DNA of 33,181 nucleotides from Natronospirillum sp. GTDB lineage: Bacteria > Pseudomonadota > Gammaproteobacteria > Pseudomonadales > Natronospirillaceae. Position numbers and translations under genes: made by a program. Of this stretch, positions 14,508-22,081 are shown one piece after another. Numbering within the stretch: position 1 is the stretch's first letter; the number at the start of each line of letters is the position of its first letter. A model generated the notes under the pieces. It saw only the letters and a program-made list of their open reading frames with translations, had not been told where the DNA came from and did not search any database. Location of the stretch: NCBI RefSeq assembly GCF_022565775.1, contig NZ_JAIUMC010000030.1, forward strand, positions 1-33,181. The letters run 5' to 3'.

Positions 14508-14929
14508 GAATTGAGCGGCGTGCCAGCGTGCCCTATTCGCCCGAGCAGATGTACGCGCTGGTGCATGACATCGAGTCGTATCCGGAGTTCCTTCCGGAGA
14601 TCAGGTCGGTCCGCATTCTTGACCGGTCGGAACAGAGCATTGCCGCTGAACTGGAAGTGCACAAGGGGCCCGTCACAGAGACCTTTGCCACGCGCAATCG
14701 ACTGCGTCCACCGGGCTGGATGAGCATGGAACTGGTGCGTGGGCCCTTCAAGCATCTGCACGGTGAGTGGCATTTCAACGGTGATGCAGACGGCAGTGAA
14801 ATATGTTTCGAGCTGGAGTTTGAAGTAAAGGGCTTCGGACTGCGGATGATTCTGGAACCGGTGATCGGTAAAATGGCGGATAAACTGGTTGACCGCTTTT
14901 ACCAGCGCGCGCGCTCGGTTTATGGTTGA
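14504..14929 (+). CDS. ratA: RatA/Coq10-like START-domain protein
   Basis: A protein of 141 residues with the polyketide-cyclase/START pattern: a first strand (RIERRASVPYSPEQMYALV), DIESYPEFLPEIRSVRIL, ELEVHKGPV, the LVRGPFKHLHGEW strand, and a C-terminal helix MADKLVDRFYQRA. In E. coli the orthologue was described as RatA, affecting 70S assembly, and the fold is that of Coq10-type ubiquinone-binding proteins; which role applies here is not known. The start ATG overlaps the transporter stop, with GGGAG upstream. The smpB-ratA-rnfH neighbourhood is conserved, though here a transporter gene lies between smpB and ratA. Confidence 0.92.
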   Translation: MRIERRASVPYSPEQMYALVHDIESYPEFLPEIRSVRILDRSEQSIAAELEVHKGPVTETFATRNRLRPPGWMSMELVRGPFKHLHGEWHFNGDADGSEICFELEFEVKGFGLRMILEPVIGKMADKLVDRFYQRARSVYG

Positions 14930-14934
14930 CCGGC

Positions 14935-15240
14935 ATGACAGATGAGCAAGAAGTGCACATAGAAGTGGCTTGTGCCACCCCCCAAAAGCAGCGCATTATG
15001 GTAGTGACTGTTAAGGCGGGTACGACACTGCGTGAGGCAGTGCTTCAGAGCCGGATTGGTGAAGAATTTCCGGAGATTGACGTGCAGCAGGCACCGCTGG
15101 GCATTTTTGGCAAGAAAGTGGCCCGGCCGGAACAGGTTGCGGTTGAAGAGGGACAGCGCGTGGAGGTGTATCGCCCTTTGCTGATTGATCCCAAAGAGGC
15201 CAGAGCCAACCGAGCAGCCAAAGCGGAAAAACGCCAGTAA
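14935..15240 (+). CDS. rnfH: RnfH family ubiquitin-like-fold protein
   Basis: A small cytoplasmic protein of 101 residues with the RnfH pattern: a first strand EVHIEVACATPQKQ, TVKAGTTLREAVLQSRI, the conserved LGIFGKKV turn, and EGQRVEVYRPLLIDPKEARANRAAKA at the end. The fold is beta-grasp; its role is unsettled. ATG 14935 is used; a TTG at 14926 would add three residues and overlap the ratA stop. It is followed 38 bp later by fur, with no bamE/omlA gene between. Confidence 0.92.
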   Translation: MTDEQEVHIEVACATPQKQRIMVVTVKAGTTLREAVLQSRIGEEFPEIDVQQAPLGIFGKKVARPEQVAVEEGQRVEVYRPLLIDPKEARANRAAKAEKRQ

Positions 15241-15278
15241 TTGGTTCAATAGACGCACAACAACAGAGGAACTGTCGG

Positions 15279-15683
15279 GTGAGCAACGCCGAACTGAAGA
15301 AAGCGGGCCTTAAAGTGACACTGCCCAGGCTCAAGATTCTTGAAATGCTTGAGAATGCGGACCCCCGTCACATGAGCGCCGAGGATGTCTATCGTCAGTT
15401 GATCGAGGCTGGCGAGGAAATCGGTCTGGCGACCGTCTATCGGGTATTGACCCAATTCGAAGCCGCTGGTTTGGTCGTGCGCCACAACTTTGATGGTGGC
15501 CATGCCCTGTTCGAACTGGACGATGGCGAGCACCACGACCACATGGTGTCAGTCGAAGACGGCTCGGTGATCGAGTTTATGGACGAGGTGATCGAAAAGC
15601 GTCAGAAACAGATTGCCGAAGAACACGGTTACGAGCTCGTCGATCACAGCCTGGTCTTGTACGTCAGGCCCAAGGCCAAATAG
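15279..15683 (+). CDS. fur: ferric uptake regulator Fur
   Basis: An iron-responsive repressor of 134 residues. The N-terminal winged helix covers about residues 1-80 (LKVTLPRLKILEMLE, EIGLATVYRVLTQFEAAGLV) and the metal-binding dimer domain follows, with FELDDGEHHDHMV and the C-terminal HSLVLYVRPKAK. It is clearly Fur rather than Zur or PerR by the HHDH stretch. No Cys occurs anywhere: where E. coli Fur has CxxC and Pseudomonas Fur has one Cys, this reads HMVSVEDG. The start is a GTG with AGAGGA 9 bp upstream. The gap to rnfH is only 38 bp and holds no clear promoter or Fur box, so fur is probably read from the upstream operon. Confidence 0.95.
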   Translation: MSNAELKKAGLKVTLPRLKILEMLENADPRHMSAEDVYRQLIEAGEEIGLATVYRVLTQFEAAGLVVRHNFDGGHALFELDDGEHHDHMVSVEDGSVIEFMDEVIEKRQKQIAEEHGYELVDHSLVLYVRPKAK

Positions 15684-15743
15684 TTGGCAGACAGCAGCCA
15701 AATGGCTGTTCATCTTCCTGAATTGCTCTGAGCTGCAACGCTT

Positions 15744-15778
15744 TTTTCTGTCAACTGTCGACCGTCATCTGTCGACTT
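15744..15778. repeat. heptad repeat array 2 (7-nt units)
   Basis: On the plus strand, TTTTCTG (15744), TCAACTG (15751), TCGACCG (15758), TCATCTG (15765) and TCGACTT (15772) run with a 7-nt period. It fills the gap between the convergent fur and recN genes. In reverse complement it matches array 4a (21816-21843) at most positions, including the run of As after it. Confidence 0.75.
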
Positions 15779-15782
15779 ATCA

Positions 15783-17459
15783 TCAGTGCATCATCGGCGC
15801 TGCCAGCAGGTCTCTGGCATGCGCCAGCGTAGTCTCCGTGACCCGAGTGCCAGAAATCAGCCGAGCCACTTCCTGAGTGCGCAGTTCAGTATCCAGAGTG
15901 CGTACCTCGGACAGGGTGTCCTGATCCTCGACCCGCTTTTCCACCAGCCAGTGCTGATGGCCAAATGAGGCCACTTGCGGCAGGTGCGTGATACAGAGAA
16001 TCTGGCTCTGATCACTGAGCTGTCGTATCAGGCGACCGACTTCTTCGGCGGTTGCACCACTGATACCCACATCCACTTCATCAAAGAACAGCGTCGGCGC
16101 CTGGCGGGTCTGCTGTGCCACCACCTGAACCGCCAGCGCGATGCGTGACAGTTCGCCCCCGGAGGCAGCCTTGTGCAGGGGTTGCACGGGTTGCCCCGGG
16201 TTGGCCGACAGGCACAGTTCTACATCATCTATGCCGAGCGGACCGGCCTTCTCGGGCTGTGGTGTGACTCGGCAGACCACTTGCGCATGAGGCATGTTGA
16301 GTTTATGCAGTTGCTGGGCCAGCGCTTCGGCCAGTTGAGCCCCGGCTTCGCTGCGCTGCCGGGACAGGGTTTCGGCTGCCTTCTGGTAGGCCTGAGCCAG
16401 CTCGATTTCCTTCTGGGCCAGAGCCTCTACCGTTGATTCATCAGCATCAAGGTCGCCCAGTTGGGCTGTGAGGTTCTCATGCAACTCGGTCAGTGCTTCT
16501 GGTGCACAGTGATGTTTGCGTGCGATCTCGTAAACCTGGCTGAGGCGCTTTTCCACCACGGCAAGTCGTTCCGGGTCCCACTCGAAATCGGCGGCAAAAT
16601 GAGTGAGGTCGGCTTGGGCCTCGTCCAGTTGCACCTGGGCATTTTGCAGCAGGGTTAGCGCATTGCTCAGGGTGCTGTTGAGTTCGGCTTGTGGCTCCAG
16701 AATCTGGGTGGCGTGACGCAACAGGCCCAGCAGGTCGGTGTCACCGGCTTCTGCACTGAGCAACTGGCTGACTTCGCTGGCGGCGCCGAGCAGTGTCTCG
16801 GCATGACTCAGTGATTTCTGTTCCTGCTCCAGTTCGGACAATTCTCCGGGTTGCAGGTTCAGATCGTTCAGCTCTTCCAGTTGGTAGGCCATCAGCTTCT
16901 GTTCGGCCGAATCCTGCTGCAGGCGGTTCAGCAGCGCTGAATGCTGCTGGCGCACAGAGCGCCATTCCCGATAATACTCGCGCACCTGATCGAGCTTCTC
17001 GGTGGGGCGTGCATAGGCATCAAGAATGAACAGATGCTGGTCCGGCTTCATAAGCCGCTGGTGTTCATGTTGCGCATGGATGCGCAGCACCAGATCACCG
17101 AACTCGCGTAGCCGAGCCACCGGCACTGATGTGGCGTTGATGAAGGCTCTGGAGCGCCCGTCGGCGGTCAGTACCCGCCGCACCACACACTCGCCTTCCT
17201 GCCACAGCTCCTGCTCGTGCAGCCACTGGCCGGCCGGCGAGTCGGGCTGGATTAGAAAAGTCGCACTGAGATCGGCCTTGTCTTCACCGTGGCGCACCTG
17301 GCTGGAATCCGCTCGCCCGCCGGCGAGCAACATCAGGGCATCAAGAATGATTGATTTGCCGGCGCCAGTCTCTCCCGAGAGCACGGTCAGACCCTTCTGG
17401 ACATCCAGTTCAATGGAGCGGGCAATAATGAAATTGCGAATGTTCAGGTAGCAGAGCAT
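15783..17459 (-). CDS. recN: DNA repair protein RecN
   Basis: An SMC-like ATPase of 558 residues for double-strand-break repair. Walker A is LSGETGAGKSI (Gly29-Ser36). A long coiled-coil middle follows, then the ABC signature ASGGELSRIALA and Walker B TLFFDEVDVGISG, with the ICITHLPQVA switch. Length is normal for the family. AGGAG lies about 9 bp before ATG 17459. The upstream region holds a perfect LexA box, so SOS control is expected, as in E. coli and Pseudomonas. It runs against fur and is divergent from grpE. Confidence 0.97.
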   Translation of the reverse strand: MLCYLNIRNFIIARSIELDVQKGLTVLSGETGAGKSIILDALMLLAGGRADSSQVRHGEDKADLSATFLIQPDSPAGQWLHEQELWQEGECVVRRVLTADGRSRAFINATSVPVARLREFGDLVLRIHAQHEHQRLMKPDQHLFILDAYARPTEKLDQVREYYREWRSVRQQHSALLNRLQQDSAEQKLMAYQLEELNDLNLQPGELSELEQEQKSLSHAETLLGAASEVSQLLSAEAGDTDLLGLLRHATQILEPQAELNSTLSNALTLLQNAQVQLDEAQADLTHFAADFEWDPERLAVVEKRLSQVYEIARKHHCAPEALTELHENLTAQLGDLDADESTVEALAQKEIELAQAYQKAAETLSRQRSEAGAQLAEALAQQLHKLNMPHAQVVCRVTPQPEKAGPLGIDDVELCLSANPGQPVQPLHKAASGGELSRIALAVQVVAQQTRQAPTLFFDEVDVGISGATAEEVGRLIRQLSDQSQILCITHLPQVASFGHQHWLVEKRVEDQDTLSEVRTLDTELRTQEVARLISGTRVTETTLAHARDLLAAPMMH

Positions 17460-17490
17460 AGACGGGCTCCTGGTGTCATTATGTACAGCA

Positions 17491-17506
17491 CTGTAATTAA
17501 ATACAG
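17491..17506 (-). promoter_or_regulatory. LexA box upstream of recN
   Basis: CTGT-N8-ACAG is perfect, with an AT-rich centre (AATTAAAT on the plus strand), 32 bp before the recN ATG. Extra CTGT/ACAG half-sites flank it (17484-17487 and 17510-17513), so more than one LexA dimer may bind. A possible -35 TTGCAC lies at 17518-17513. Confidence 0.88.
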
Positions 17507-17540
17507 TATACAGTGCAAGACATCAATGTTTGATCAGGGG

Positions 17541-17568
17541 GTTGAACTTGCGCTGACGCCCCCCACAT
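17541..17568 (+). promoter_or_regulatory. sigma-32 (heat-shock) promoter of grpE
   Basis: GTTGAAC (17541-17547) and CCCCACAT (17561-17568) are 13 bp apart, close to the RpoH consensus CTTGAAA ... CCCCATNT. It lies about 85 bp before grpE. Confidence 0.7.
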
Positions 17569-17654
17569 TGAGACGAAACCGTAATCATGCGGCCTGCCAG
17601 CGCGAACCAGAGAGGCTGGCGGCCGGCTATCAGAGTACCGAGGAGATTTCAGAC

Positions 17655-18329
17655 ATGGCGGCTGATGAGTCCAAACAGACCGAAGAACAGGCGGCAGAAG
17701 CTTTGCAGGAAGAGCAGAAGCAGTCTCAGGACACTGCTGAGGCACCTGATGAAGCCGGCTCCGCGGAAGACGGGTCTGACGCGGCCGAAGTAGACAGCAC
17801 GGCTTCCAGTGAAGAGGTCAGCCTGGAAGATCTGGTCGAACAGTTGCAGGCCAGTCAGCAGGAAATCGAAAAGCTGAAAGAGGCGCTACTGCGCTCCGAG
17901 GCTGAGGCACAGAATATTCGCCGGCGCGCGGAAAAGGACATAGAGGCAGCGCACAAATATGGTCAGGACAAGCTGATCAAGGAGCTGATGCCGGTGAAGG
18001 ACAATCTGGAGCGCGCCCTGGAAGCGGGCGCCAATAAGGAAGACAGCGCCGTGCGCGCCATCATGGAAGGTGTGGAGCTTACGGACAAGTCATTCTCCGA
18101 CACCCTGAACAAGATCGATGTGACACCGATCAGCCCTGAGGGTCAGACGTTCGACCCCCAGGAGCACCAGGCCATGTCAATGGTCGAGAATGAAGAAGTG
18201 CCGGCCAACACGGTCATTGCGGTGATCCAGAAAGGGTACCGGCTCAAGGGTCGGGTTATCCGCCCGGCCATGGTCATGGTGTCCAAAGGGGGCTCCGAGG
18301 CTAAACCGAATATCGACGAGACAGCCTGA
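17655..18329 (+). CDS. grpE: nucleotide exchange factor GrpE
   Basis: A protein of 224 residues that releases ADP from DnaK. It has an acidic, disordered N-terminus (residues 1-60, rich in Glu, Asp and Gln), a long dimerising helix (LEDLVEQLQASQQEIEKLKEALLRSEAEAQNIRRR) and the C-terminal beta domain with TFDPQEHQAMSMV and GYRLKGRVIRPAMVMVSKG. ATG 17655 is chosen because AGGAGA sits 8 bp upstream and GrpE homologues start in this region; the frame is open for 58 codons further upstream. It is first in grpE-dnaK-dnaJ. Confidence 0.97.
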   Translation: MAADESKQTEEQAAEALQEEQKQSQDTAEAPDEAGSAEDGSDAAEVDSTASSEEVSLEDLVEQLQASQQEIEKLKEALLRSEAEAQNIRRRAEKDIEAAHKYGQDKLIKELMPVKDNLERALEAGANKEDSAVRAIMEGVELTDKSFSDTLNKIDVTPISPEGQTFDPQEHQAMSMVENEEVPANTVIAVIQKGYRLKGRVIRPAMVMVSKGGSEAKPNIDETA

Positions 18330-18358
18330 TTCAGATCAGCAGCAGTTTTTGTCAGTAA

Positions 18359-18386
18359 CTTGAAATCACGCCGCCGGCACCCATAT
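18359..18386 (+). promoter_or_regulatory. sigma-32 (heat-shock) promoter of dnaK
   Basis: CTTGAAA (18359-18365) is a perfect -35 for RpoH. CCCATAT (18380-18386) follows after 14 bp. The pair lies between grpE and dnaK, 38 bp before the dnaK ATG, so dnaK has its own heat-shock promoter besides read-through from grpE. Confidence 0.8.
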
Positions 18387-18424
18387 ACCGGCTAAAGGCA
18401 ACCGAATACTGAGGAGTGCATAGC

Positions 18425-20353
18425 ATGGGTAAGATTATCGGTATCGACCTGGGGACGACCAATTCCTGTCTCGCCATCCTGGACGGAGACAAGACCCGGG
18501 TTCTGGAAAATGCAGAAGGCGACCGTACCACGCCTTCTATCGTCGCCTACACGGACGACAATGAAGTGCTGGTCGGACAGCCGGCCAAGCGCCAGGCGGT
18601 GACCAATCCGCACAACACCATTTATGCGGTCAAGCGCCTGATCGGTCGTCGCTTTGCTGATGACGTCGTGCAGAAAGACATTGAAATGGTGCCCTACAAG
18701 ATTGTCGAGGCCGACAATGGCGATGCCTGGGTCGAGGTAAAAGGCGACAAGAAGGCGCCGCCCCAGATTTCTGCCGAAGTACTGAAAAAGATGAAGAAGT
18801 CGGCGGAAGACTACCTGGGTGAAAAAGTCACCGAGGCCGTCATTACCGTACCGGCCTACTTCAATGACAGCCAGCGTCAGGCCACCAAGGACGCCGGCCG
18901 CATTGCCGGCCTTGAAGTCAAACGGATCATCAACGAGCCGACGGCGGCTGCGCTGGCCTATGGGCTGGACAAGAAGGCCGGCGACCGCACCGTGGCGGTC
19001 TATGACCTGGGCGGGGGTACCTTCGACATCTCCATCATCGAGATTGCCGATGTCGACGGCGAAACCCAGGTGGAAGTGCTGTCCACCAATGGTGACACCT
19101 TCCTCGGCGGCGAAGACTTCGACCTGCGCCTGATCAATTACCTGGCCGAACAGTTCAAGAAAGACAGCGGTATCGACCTGAAGGGCGATTCCCTGGCCAT
19201 GCAGCGCCTGAAAGAGGCCGCTGAAAAAGCCAAGGTAGAGTTGTCCTCTGCGCAGCAGACCGACGTCAATCTGCCCTACATCACGGCCGACCAGAATGGT
19301 CCCAAGCACCTGAACGTCAAGGTGACCCGAGCCAAGCTGGAATCGCTGGTGGAAGATCTGGTCGAGCGCTCCATCGAGCCCTGCCGCACTGCCATCAAGG
19401 ACGCTGATGTCGACTTTGACGACATCCATGAAGTGATTCTCGTGGGCGGCCAGACCCGCATGCCGCTGGTGCAGAGCAAGGTGAAAGAGTTCTTCGGCAA
19501 GGAGCCGCGCAAGGACGTTAATCCGGACGAAGCGGTCGCCATGGGCGCTGCTCTTCAGGGTGCGGTCTTGTCTGGCGACGTGAAGGACGTCCTGCTGCTC
19601 GACGTGACGCCGCTGACGCTGGGTATCGAAACCATGGGCGGCGTGATGACTTCACTGATCGAGAAGAACACCACAATTCCTACCAAGAAGACACAGGTGT
19701 TCTCGACCGCTGATGACAACCAGACCGCTGTCACCATCCATGTGGTGCAGGGTGAGCGCAAGCAGGCGGCACAGAACAAGTCACTGGGTCGTTTCGACCT
19801 GGCCGACATTCCGCCGGCACCGCGGGGTGTGCCACAGATCGAGGTGGCATTCGATATCGATGCCAACGGCATCCTGAACGTGTCCGCAAAAGACAAGGGC
19901 ACCGGCAAGGAGCAGTCGATCGTGATCAAGGCCTCTTCCGGCCTGAGCGATGAAGAAATCCAGCAGATGGAAAAGGACGCTGAAGCGCACGCCGAAGAAG
20001 ACCGGAAGTTCGAAGAACTGGTGCAGGCGCGCAACACGGCAGATGGCATGATTCACGCCACCCGCAAGACACTGGAAGAAGCCGGTGACAAGGCGAGCGA
20101 TGAAGAAAAGCAGGCCATCGAAAAAGCCATCGAAGATCTTGAGGCTGCTCTGAAAGAAGGCGACAAGGCGGACATCGAGGCGAAAACCAACGCCCTGACC
20201 GAAGCCTCGGCCTCTCTGGCGCAGAAGCTCTACTCAGAGCAGGCCAGCGCCAGTGCCGGTGCGGCCGAAGCGGAAGCTGAACAGGCGGCAGAAGGCGGCG
20301 ATGATGCCGTCGATGCCGAGTTCGAAGAAGTGAAGGACGAAGATCGTAAGTAG
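18425..20353 (+). CDS. dnaK: molecular chaperone DnaK (Hsp70)
   Basis: A full-length Hsp70 of 642 residues. The ATPase domain begins with [14 protein letters not shown] and holds [28 protein letters not shown] and [10 protein letters not shown]. The linker [15 protein letters not shown] leads to the substrate-binding domain, with a helical lid and the conserved C-terminal end EFEEVKD, the Gram-negative tail. ATG 18425 is chosen because GAGGAG lies 8 bp upstream; an ATG three codons earlier lacks a site. It works with GrpE and DnaJ encoded on either side. A 324-bp gap filled with repeats separates it from dnaJ. Confidence 0.98.
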   Translation: MGKIIGIDLGTTNSCLAILDGDKTRVLENAEGDRTTPSIVAYTDDNEVLVGQPAKRQAVTNPHNTIYAVKRLIGRRFADDVVQKDIEMVPYKIVEADNGDAWVEVKGDKKAPPQISAEVLKKMKKSAEDYLGEKVTEAVITVPAYFNDSQRQATKDAGRIAGLEVKRIINEPTAAALAYGLDKKAGDRTVAVYDLGGGTFDISIIEIADVDGETQVEVLSTNGDTFLGGEDFDLRLINYLAEQFKKDSGIDLKGDSLAMQRLKEAAEKAKVELSSAQQTDVNLPYITADQNGPKHLNVKVTRAKLESLVEDLVERSIEPCRTAIKDADVDFDDIHEVILVGGQTRMPLVQSKVKEFFGKEPRKDVNPDEAVAMGAALQGAVLSGDVKDVLLLDVTPLTLGIETMGGVMTSLIEKNTTIPTKKTQVFSTADDNQTAVTIHVVQGERKQAAQNKSLGRFDLADIPPAPRGVPQIEVAFDIDANGILNVSAKDKGTGKEQSIVIKASSGLSDEEIQQMEKDAEAHAEEDRKFEELVQARNTADGMIHATRKTLEEAGDKASDEEKQAIEKAIEDLEAALKEGDKADIEAKTNALTEASASLAQKLYSEQASASAGAAEAEAEQAAEGGDDAVDAEFEEVKDEDRK

Positions 20354-20372
20354 AACACGAGCCTCATGACCT

Positions 20373-20549
20373 GTAGGCGCCGGCCTTGGCCGCGCTTTGG
20401 AGCCATTGGCTCCTTGTATAGGGCGGCTGGCGCCGCCGAGCGCAGCTAAAGCAGCGCCTACAGGAAATGTACCTCATTTGTAGGCGTCGGCCTTGGCCGC
20501 GCTTGGGCTATCGAGCCCGTGACCTGTAGGCGCCGGCCTTGGCCGCGCT
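20373..20549. repeat. REP-like block A (4 copies) in the dnaK-dnaJ gap
   Basis: Three plus-strand copies (20373-20396, 20480-20503, 20526-20549) start with GTAGGCG and fold as GCGC(C)GGCC-TT-GGCCGCGC. One minus-strand copy (20439-20461) reads GTAGGCGCTGCTTTAGCTGC in reverse and folds as GCGC(T)GC-TTTA-GC(T)GCGC. The minus copy is joined to a second hairpin GGCGGC-TGGC-GCCGCC (20422-20437). A GTAG foot next to an imperfect hairpin is the hallmark of REP elements mobilised by TnpA-REP (RAYT) transposases. No such transposase is in the window. Confidence 0.85.
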
Positions 20550-20581
20550 TTGAGGGCTGCGAGCTTACATTGAGGCAGTAG

Positions 20582-20640
20582 AGTCAAAAGTCGAAAGTGG
20601 GAAGTGGCCCGGTGCCTCTTTCGGCTTTCGACTTTCGACT
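20582..20640. repeat. heptad repeat array 3 (inverted pair) before dnaJ
   Basis: The left arm has AGTCAAA (20582), AGTCGAA (20589), AGTGGGA (20596) and AGTGGCC (20603). The right arm is the inverse: CTTTCGG (20618), CTTTCGA (20625), CTTTCGA (20632). Both run with a 7-nt period, and the arms can pair around a short GC-rich loop. It ends 37 bp before the dnaJ ATG. This is a GTCGAAA variant of the GTCGACA family. Confidence 0.7.
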
Positions 20641-20677
20641 ATGTATCCAGACAACCGTTACAGAAGTCACAGCAACT

Positions 20678-21808
20678 ATGTCCAAACGAGATTACTACGA
20701 AATTCTGGGCGTGGATCGTTCAGCCGACGAGAAAGACATAAAGAAAGCCTATCGGCGGCTGGCGATGAAATACCACCCGGACCGCAATCAGGGTGACCCT
20801 GAAGGCGAGGCCAAGTTCAAGGAGGCCAGTGAGGCTTACGAGGTGCTGGCGGATGCCGAAAAGCGGCAGGCTTATGATCAGTTTGGACACGCCGGCGTCG
20901 ATGGCCAGGCCGGCGGCTTTGGCGGTGCCGGGCACAGCAGCTTCAGCGATATCTTCGGCGACGTGTTCGGCGACATCTTTGGCGCCTCCGGCGGTGGTGG
21001 TGGCCGGCGCAGCTCCGCGCGCCGGGGTTCAGACCTGCGCTACAACCTGGAACTGACGCTTGAAGAAGCGGTGCGCGGCATCGAAAAGACGATTCGTGTA
21101 CCGACGCTGGTTTCCTGTGGCACCTGTGACGGCAGTGGCGCCAAACCGGGCACCAAGCCCAAGACCTGTGGCGTGTGCCAGGGCACGGGTACGGTGCGCA
21201 TGCAGCAGGGCTTTTTTGCCGTACAGCAGACCTGCCATGCCTGCGGTGGTTCAGGGCAGGTAATCGAAGACCCCTGTACTGATTGCCGTGGTCGCGGCGT
21301 GAAAGAAGAGACCCGGACGCTGAATGTGAAGATTCCGGCCGGCGTCGATACCGGTGACCGCATCCGGCTCAGCGGTGAAGGGGAGGCCGGCAGCAAAGGC
21401 GGCCCGGCAGGTGACCTGTATGTGCAGGTGATCGTCAAGGAGCACTCCCTGTTCCAGCGCGACGGCAGCAACCTTTATTGCGAAGTGCCCATCTCCTTTG
21501 TGGATGCGGCGCTCGGCGGCGAGCTGGAAGTACCAACGCTTGATGGCAGAGTGAAGCTCAAGATTCCCGCTGAAACTCAGAGCGGCAAGCTGTTCCGCCT
21601 GCGCAGCAAGGGCGTTACCCCCGTGCGTGGCGGCCCCAAAGGGGATCTGATGTGCCGGGTGGTGGTGGAAACCCCGGTCAAGCTGAGCGAGAAACAGAAA
21701 GAGTTGCTGCGCGAGTTCCAGGCTACGCTGGATCGCAAGAACAGCAGCCACTCGCCGCGCAAAACCTCCTGGTTTGACGGCGTGAAGAAGTTTTTCGAGG
21801 ATATGTAA
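20678..21808 (+). CDS. dnaJ: co-chaperone DnaJ (Hsp40)
   Basis: A type I Hsp40 of 376 residues that stimulates DnaK ATPase and binds clients. The J domain (about 1-70) has YHPDRNQG with the HPD triad, followed by a Gly/Phe-rich linker ([21 protein letters not shown]). The zinc-finger region has four CxxCxGxG motifs: [24 protein letters not shown] and CTDCRGRG. The C-terminal client domains follow. ATG 20678 is set by the [10 protein letters not shown] start. No Shine-Dalgarno site is visible before it, unlike grpE and dnaK, and the upstream gap carries REP and heptad repeats, so its expression relative to dnaK may be lowered. Confidence 0.97.
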   Translation: MSKRDYYEILGVDRSADEKDIKKAYRRLAMKYHPDRNQGDPEGEAKFKEASEAYEVLADAEKRQAYDQFGHAGVDGQAGGFGGAGHSSFSDIFGDVFGDIFGASGGGGGRRSSARRGSDLRYNLELTLEEAVRGIEKTIRVPTLVSCGTCDGSGAKPGTKPKTCGVCQGTGTVRMQQGFFAVQQTCHACGGSGQVIEDPCTDCRGRGVKEETRTLNVKIPAGVDTGDRIRLSGEGEAGSKGGPAGDLYVQVIVKEHSLFQRDGSNLYCEVPISFVDAALGGELEVPTLDGRVKLKIPAETQSGKLFRLRSKGVTPVRGGPKGDLMCRVVVETPVKLSEKQKELLREFQATLDRKNSSHSPRKTSWFDGVKKFFEDM

Positions 21809-21815
21809 CGGGTCA

Positions 21816-21843
21816 GTCGACAGAGGACGGTCGACAGTAGACA
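21816..21843. repeat. heptad repeat array 4a after dnaJ
   Basis: GTCGACA (21816), GAGGACG (21823), GTCGACA (21830) and GTAGACA (21837) run with an exact 7-nt period, then GAAAA. It starts 7 bp after the dnaJ stop and forms an inverted pair with array 4b on the other side of REP block B. Confidence 0.8.
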
Positions 21844-21867
21844 GAAAACGCAGCCGGTGCCTCGGTT

Positions 21868-21994
21868 GTAGGCGCAGGCCTTGGCCGCGCTAGTGCCGTC
21901 AGGCCCTTTCAAGGCGGCTACGCCGCCGAGCGCAGCTAAAGCAGCGCCTACAGGATAAAGTGCCGCATTTGTAGGCGCAGGCCTTGGCCGCGCT
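21868..21994. repeat. REP-like block B (3 copies) in the dnaJ-dapB gap
   Basis: The plus copies at 21868-21891 and 21971-21994 read GTAGGCGCAGGCC then TTGGCCGCGCT. The minus copy at 21929-21951 is identical to that of block A and again is joined to a hairpin, GGCGGC-TAC-GCCGCC (21913-21927). The order plus, minus, plus is the same as the first three copies of block A. Confidence 0.85.
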
Positions 21995-22009
21995 CAGGGC
22001 CGCGCCAAC

Positions 22010-22037
22010 TGTCGACCGTCGACTGTCTTCCGTCTAC
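22010..22037. repeat. heptad repeat array 4b before dapB
   Basis: TGTCGAC (22010), CGTCGAC (22017), TGTCTTC (22024) and CGTCTAC (22031) run with a 7-nt period. It is the inverse of array 4a, so the two bracket REP block B. A shorter AACTTTC-AACTTGC pair follows at 22054-22067, just before dapB. Confidence 0.8.
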
Positions 22038-22081
22038 TATTTACCCGACCTACAACTTTCAACTTGCGACAGGTACCCACC

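Noticed and set aside
14504-15240. RatA-RnfH as a toxin-antitoxin pair
   Set aside because: The toxin label comes from E. coli overexpression work; the pair is a conserved housekeeping neighbour of smpB, and the START/Coq10 fold suggests another role.
18392-19429. A 345-codon minus-strand open frame opposite dnaK
   Set aside because: A shadow of the GC-rich, highly conserved dnaK coding frame, with no domain of its own.
20373-20549. A CRISPR array
   Set aside because: Copies alternate in direction, spacing is uneven, hairpins are REP-like and no cas genes are near.
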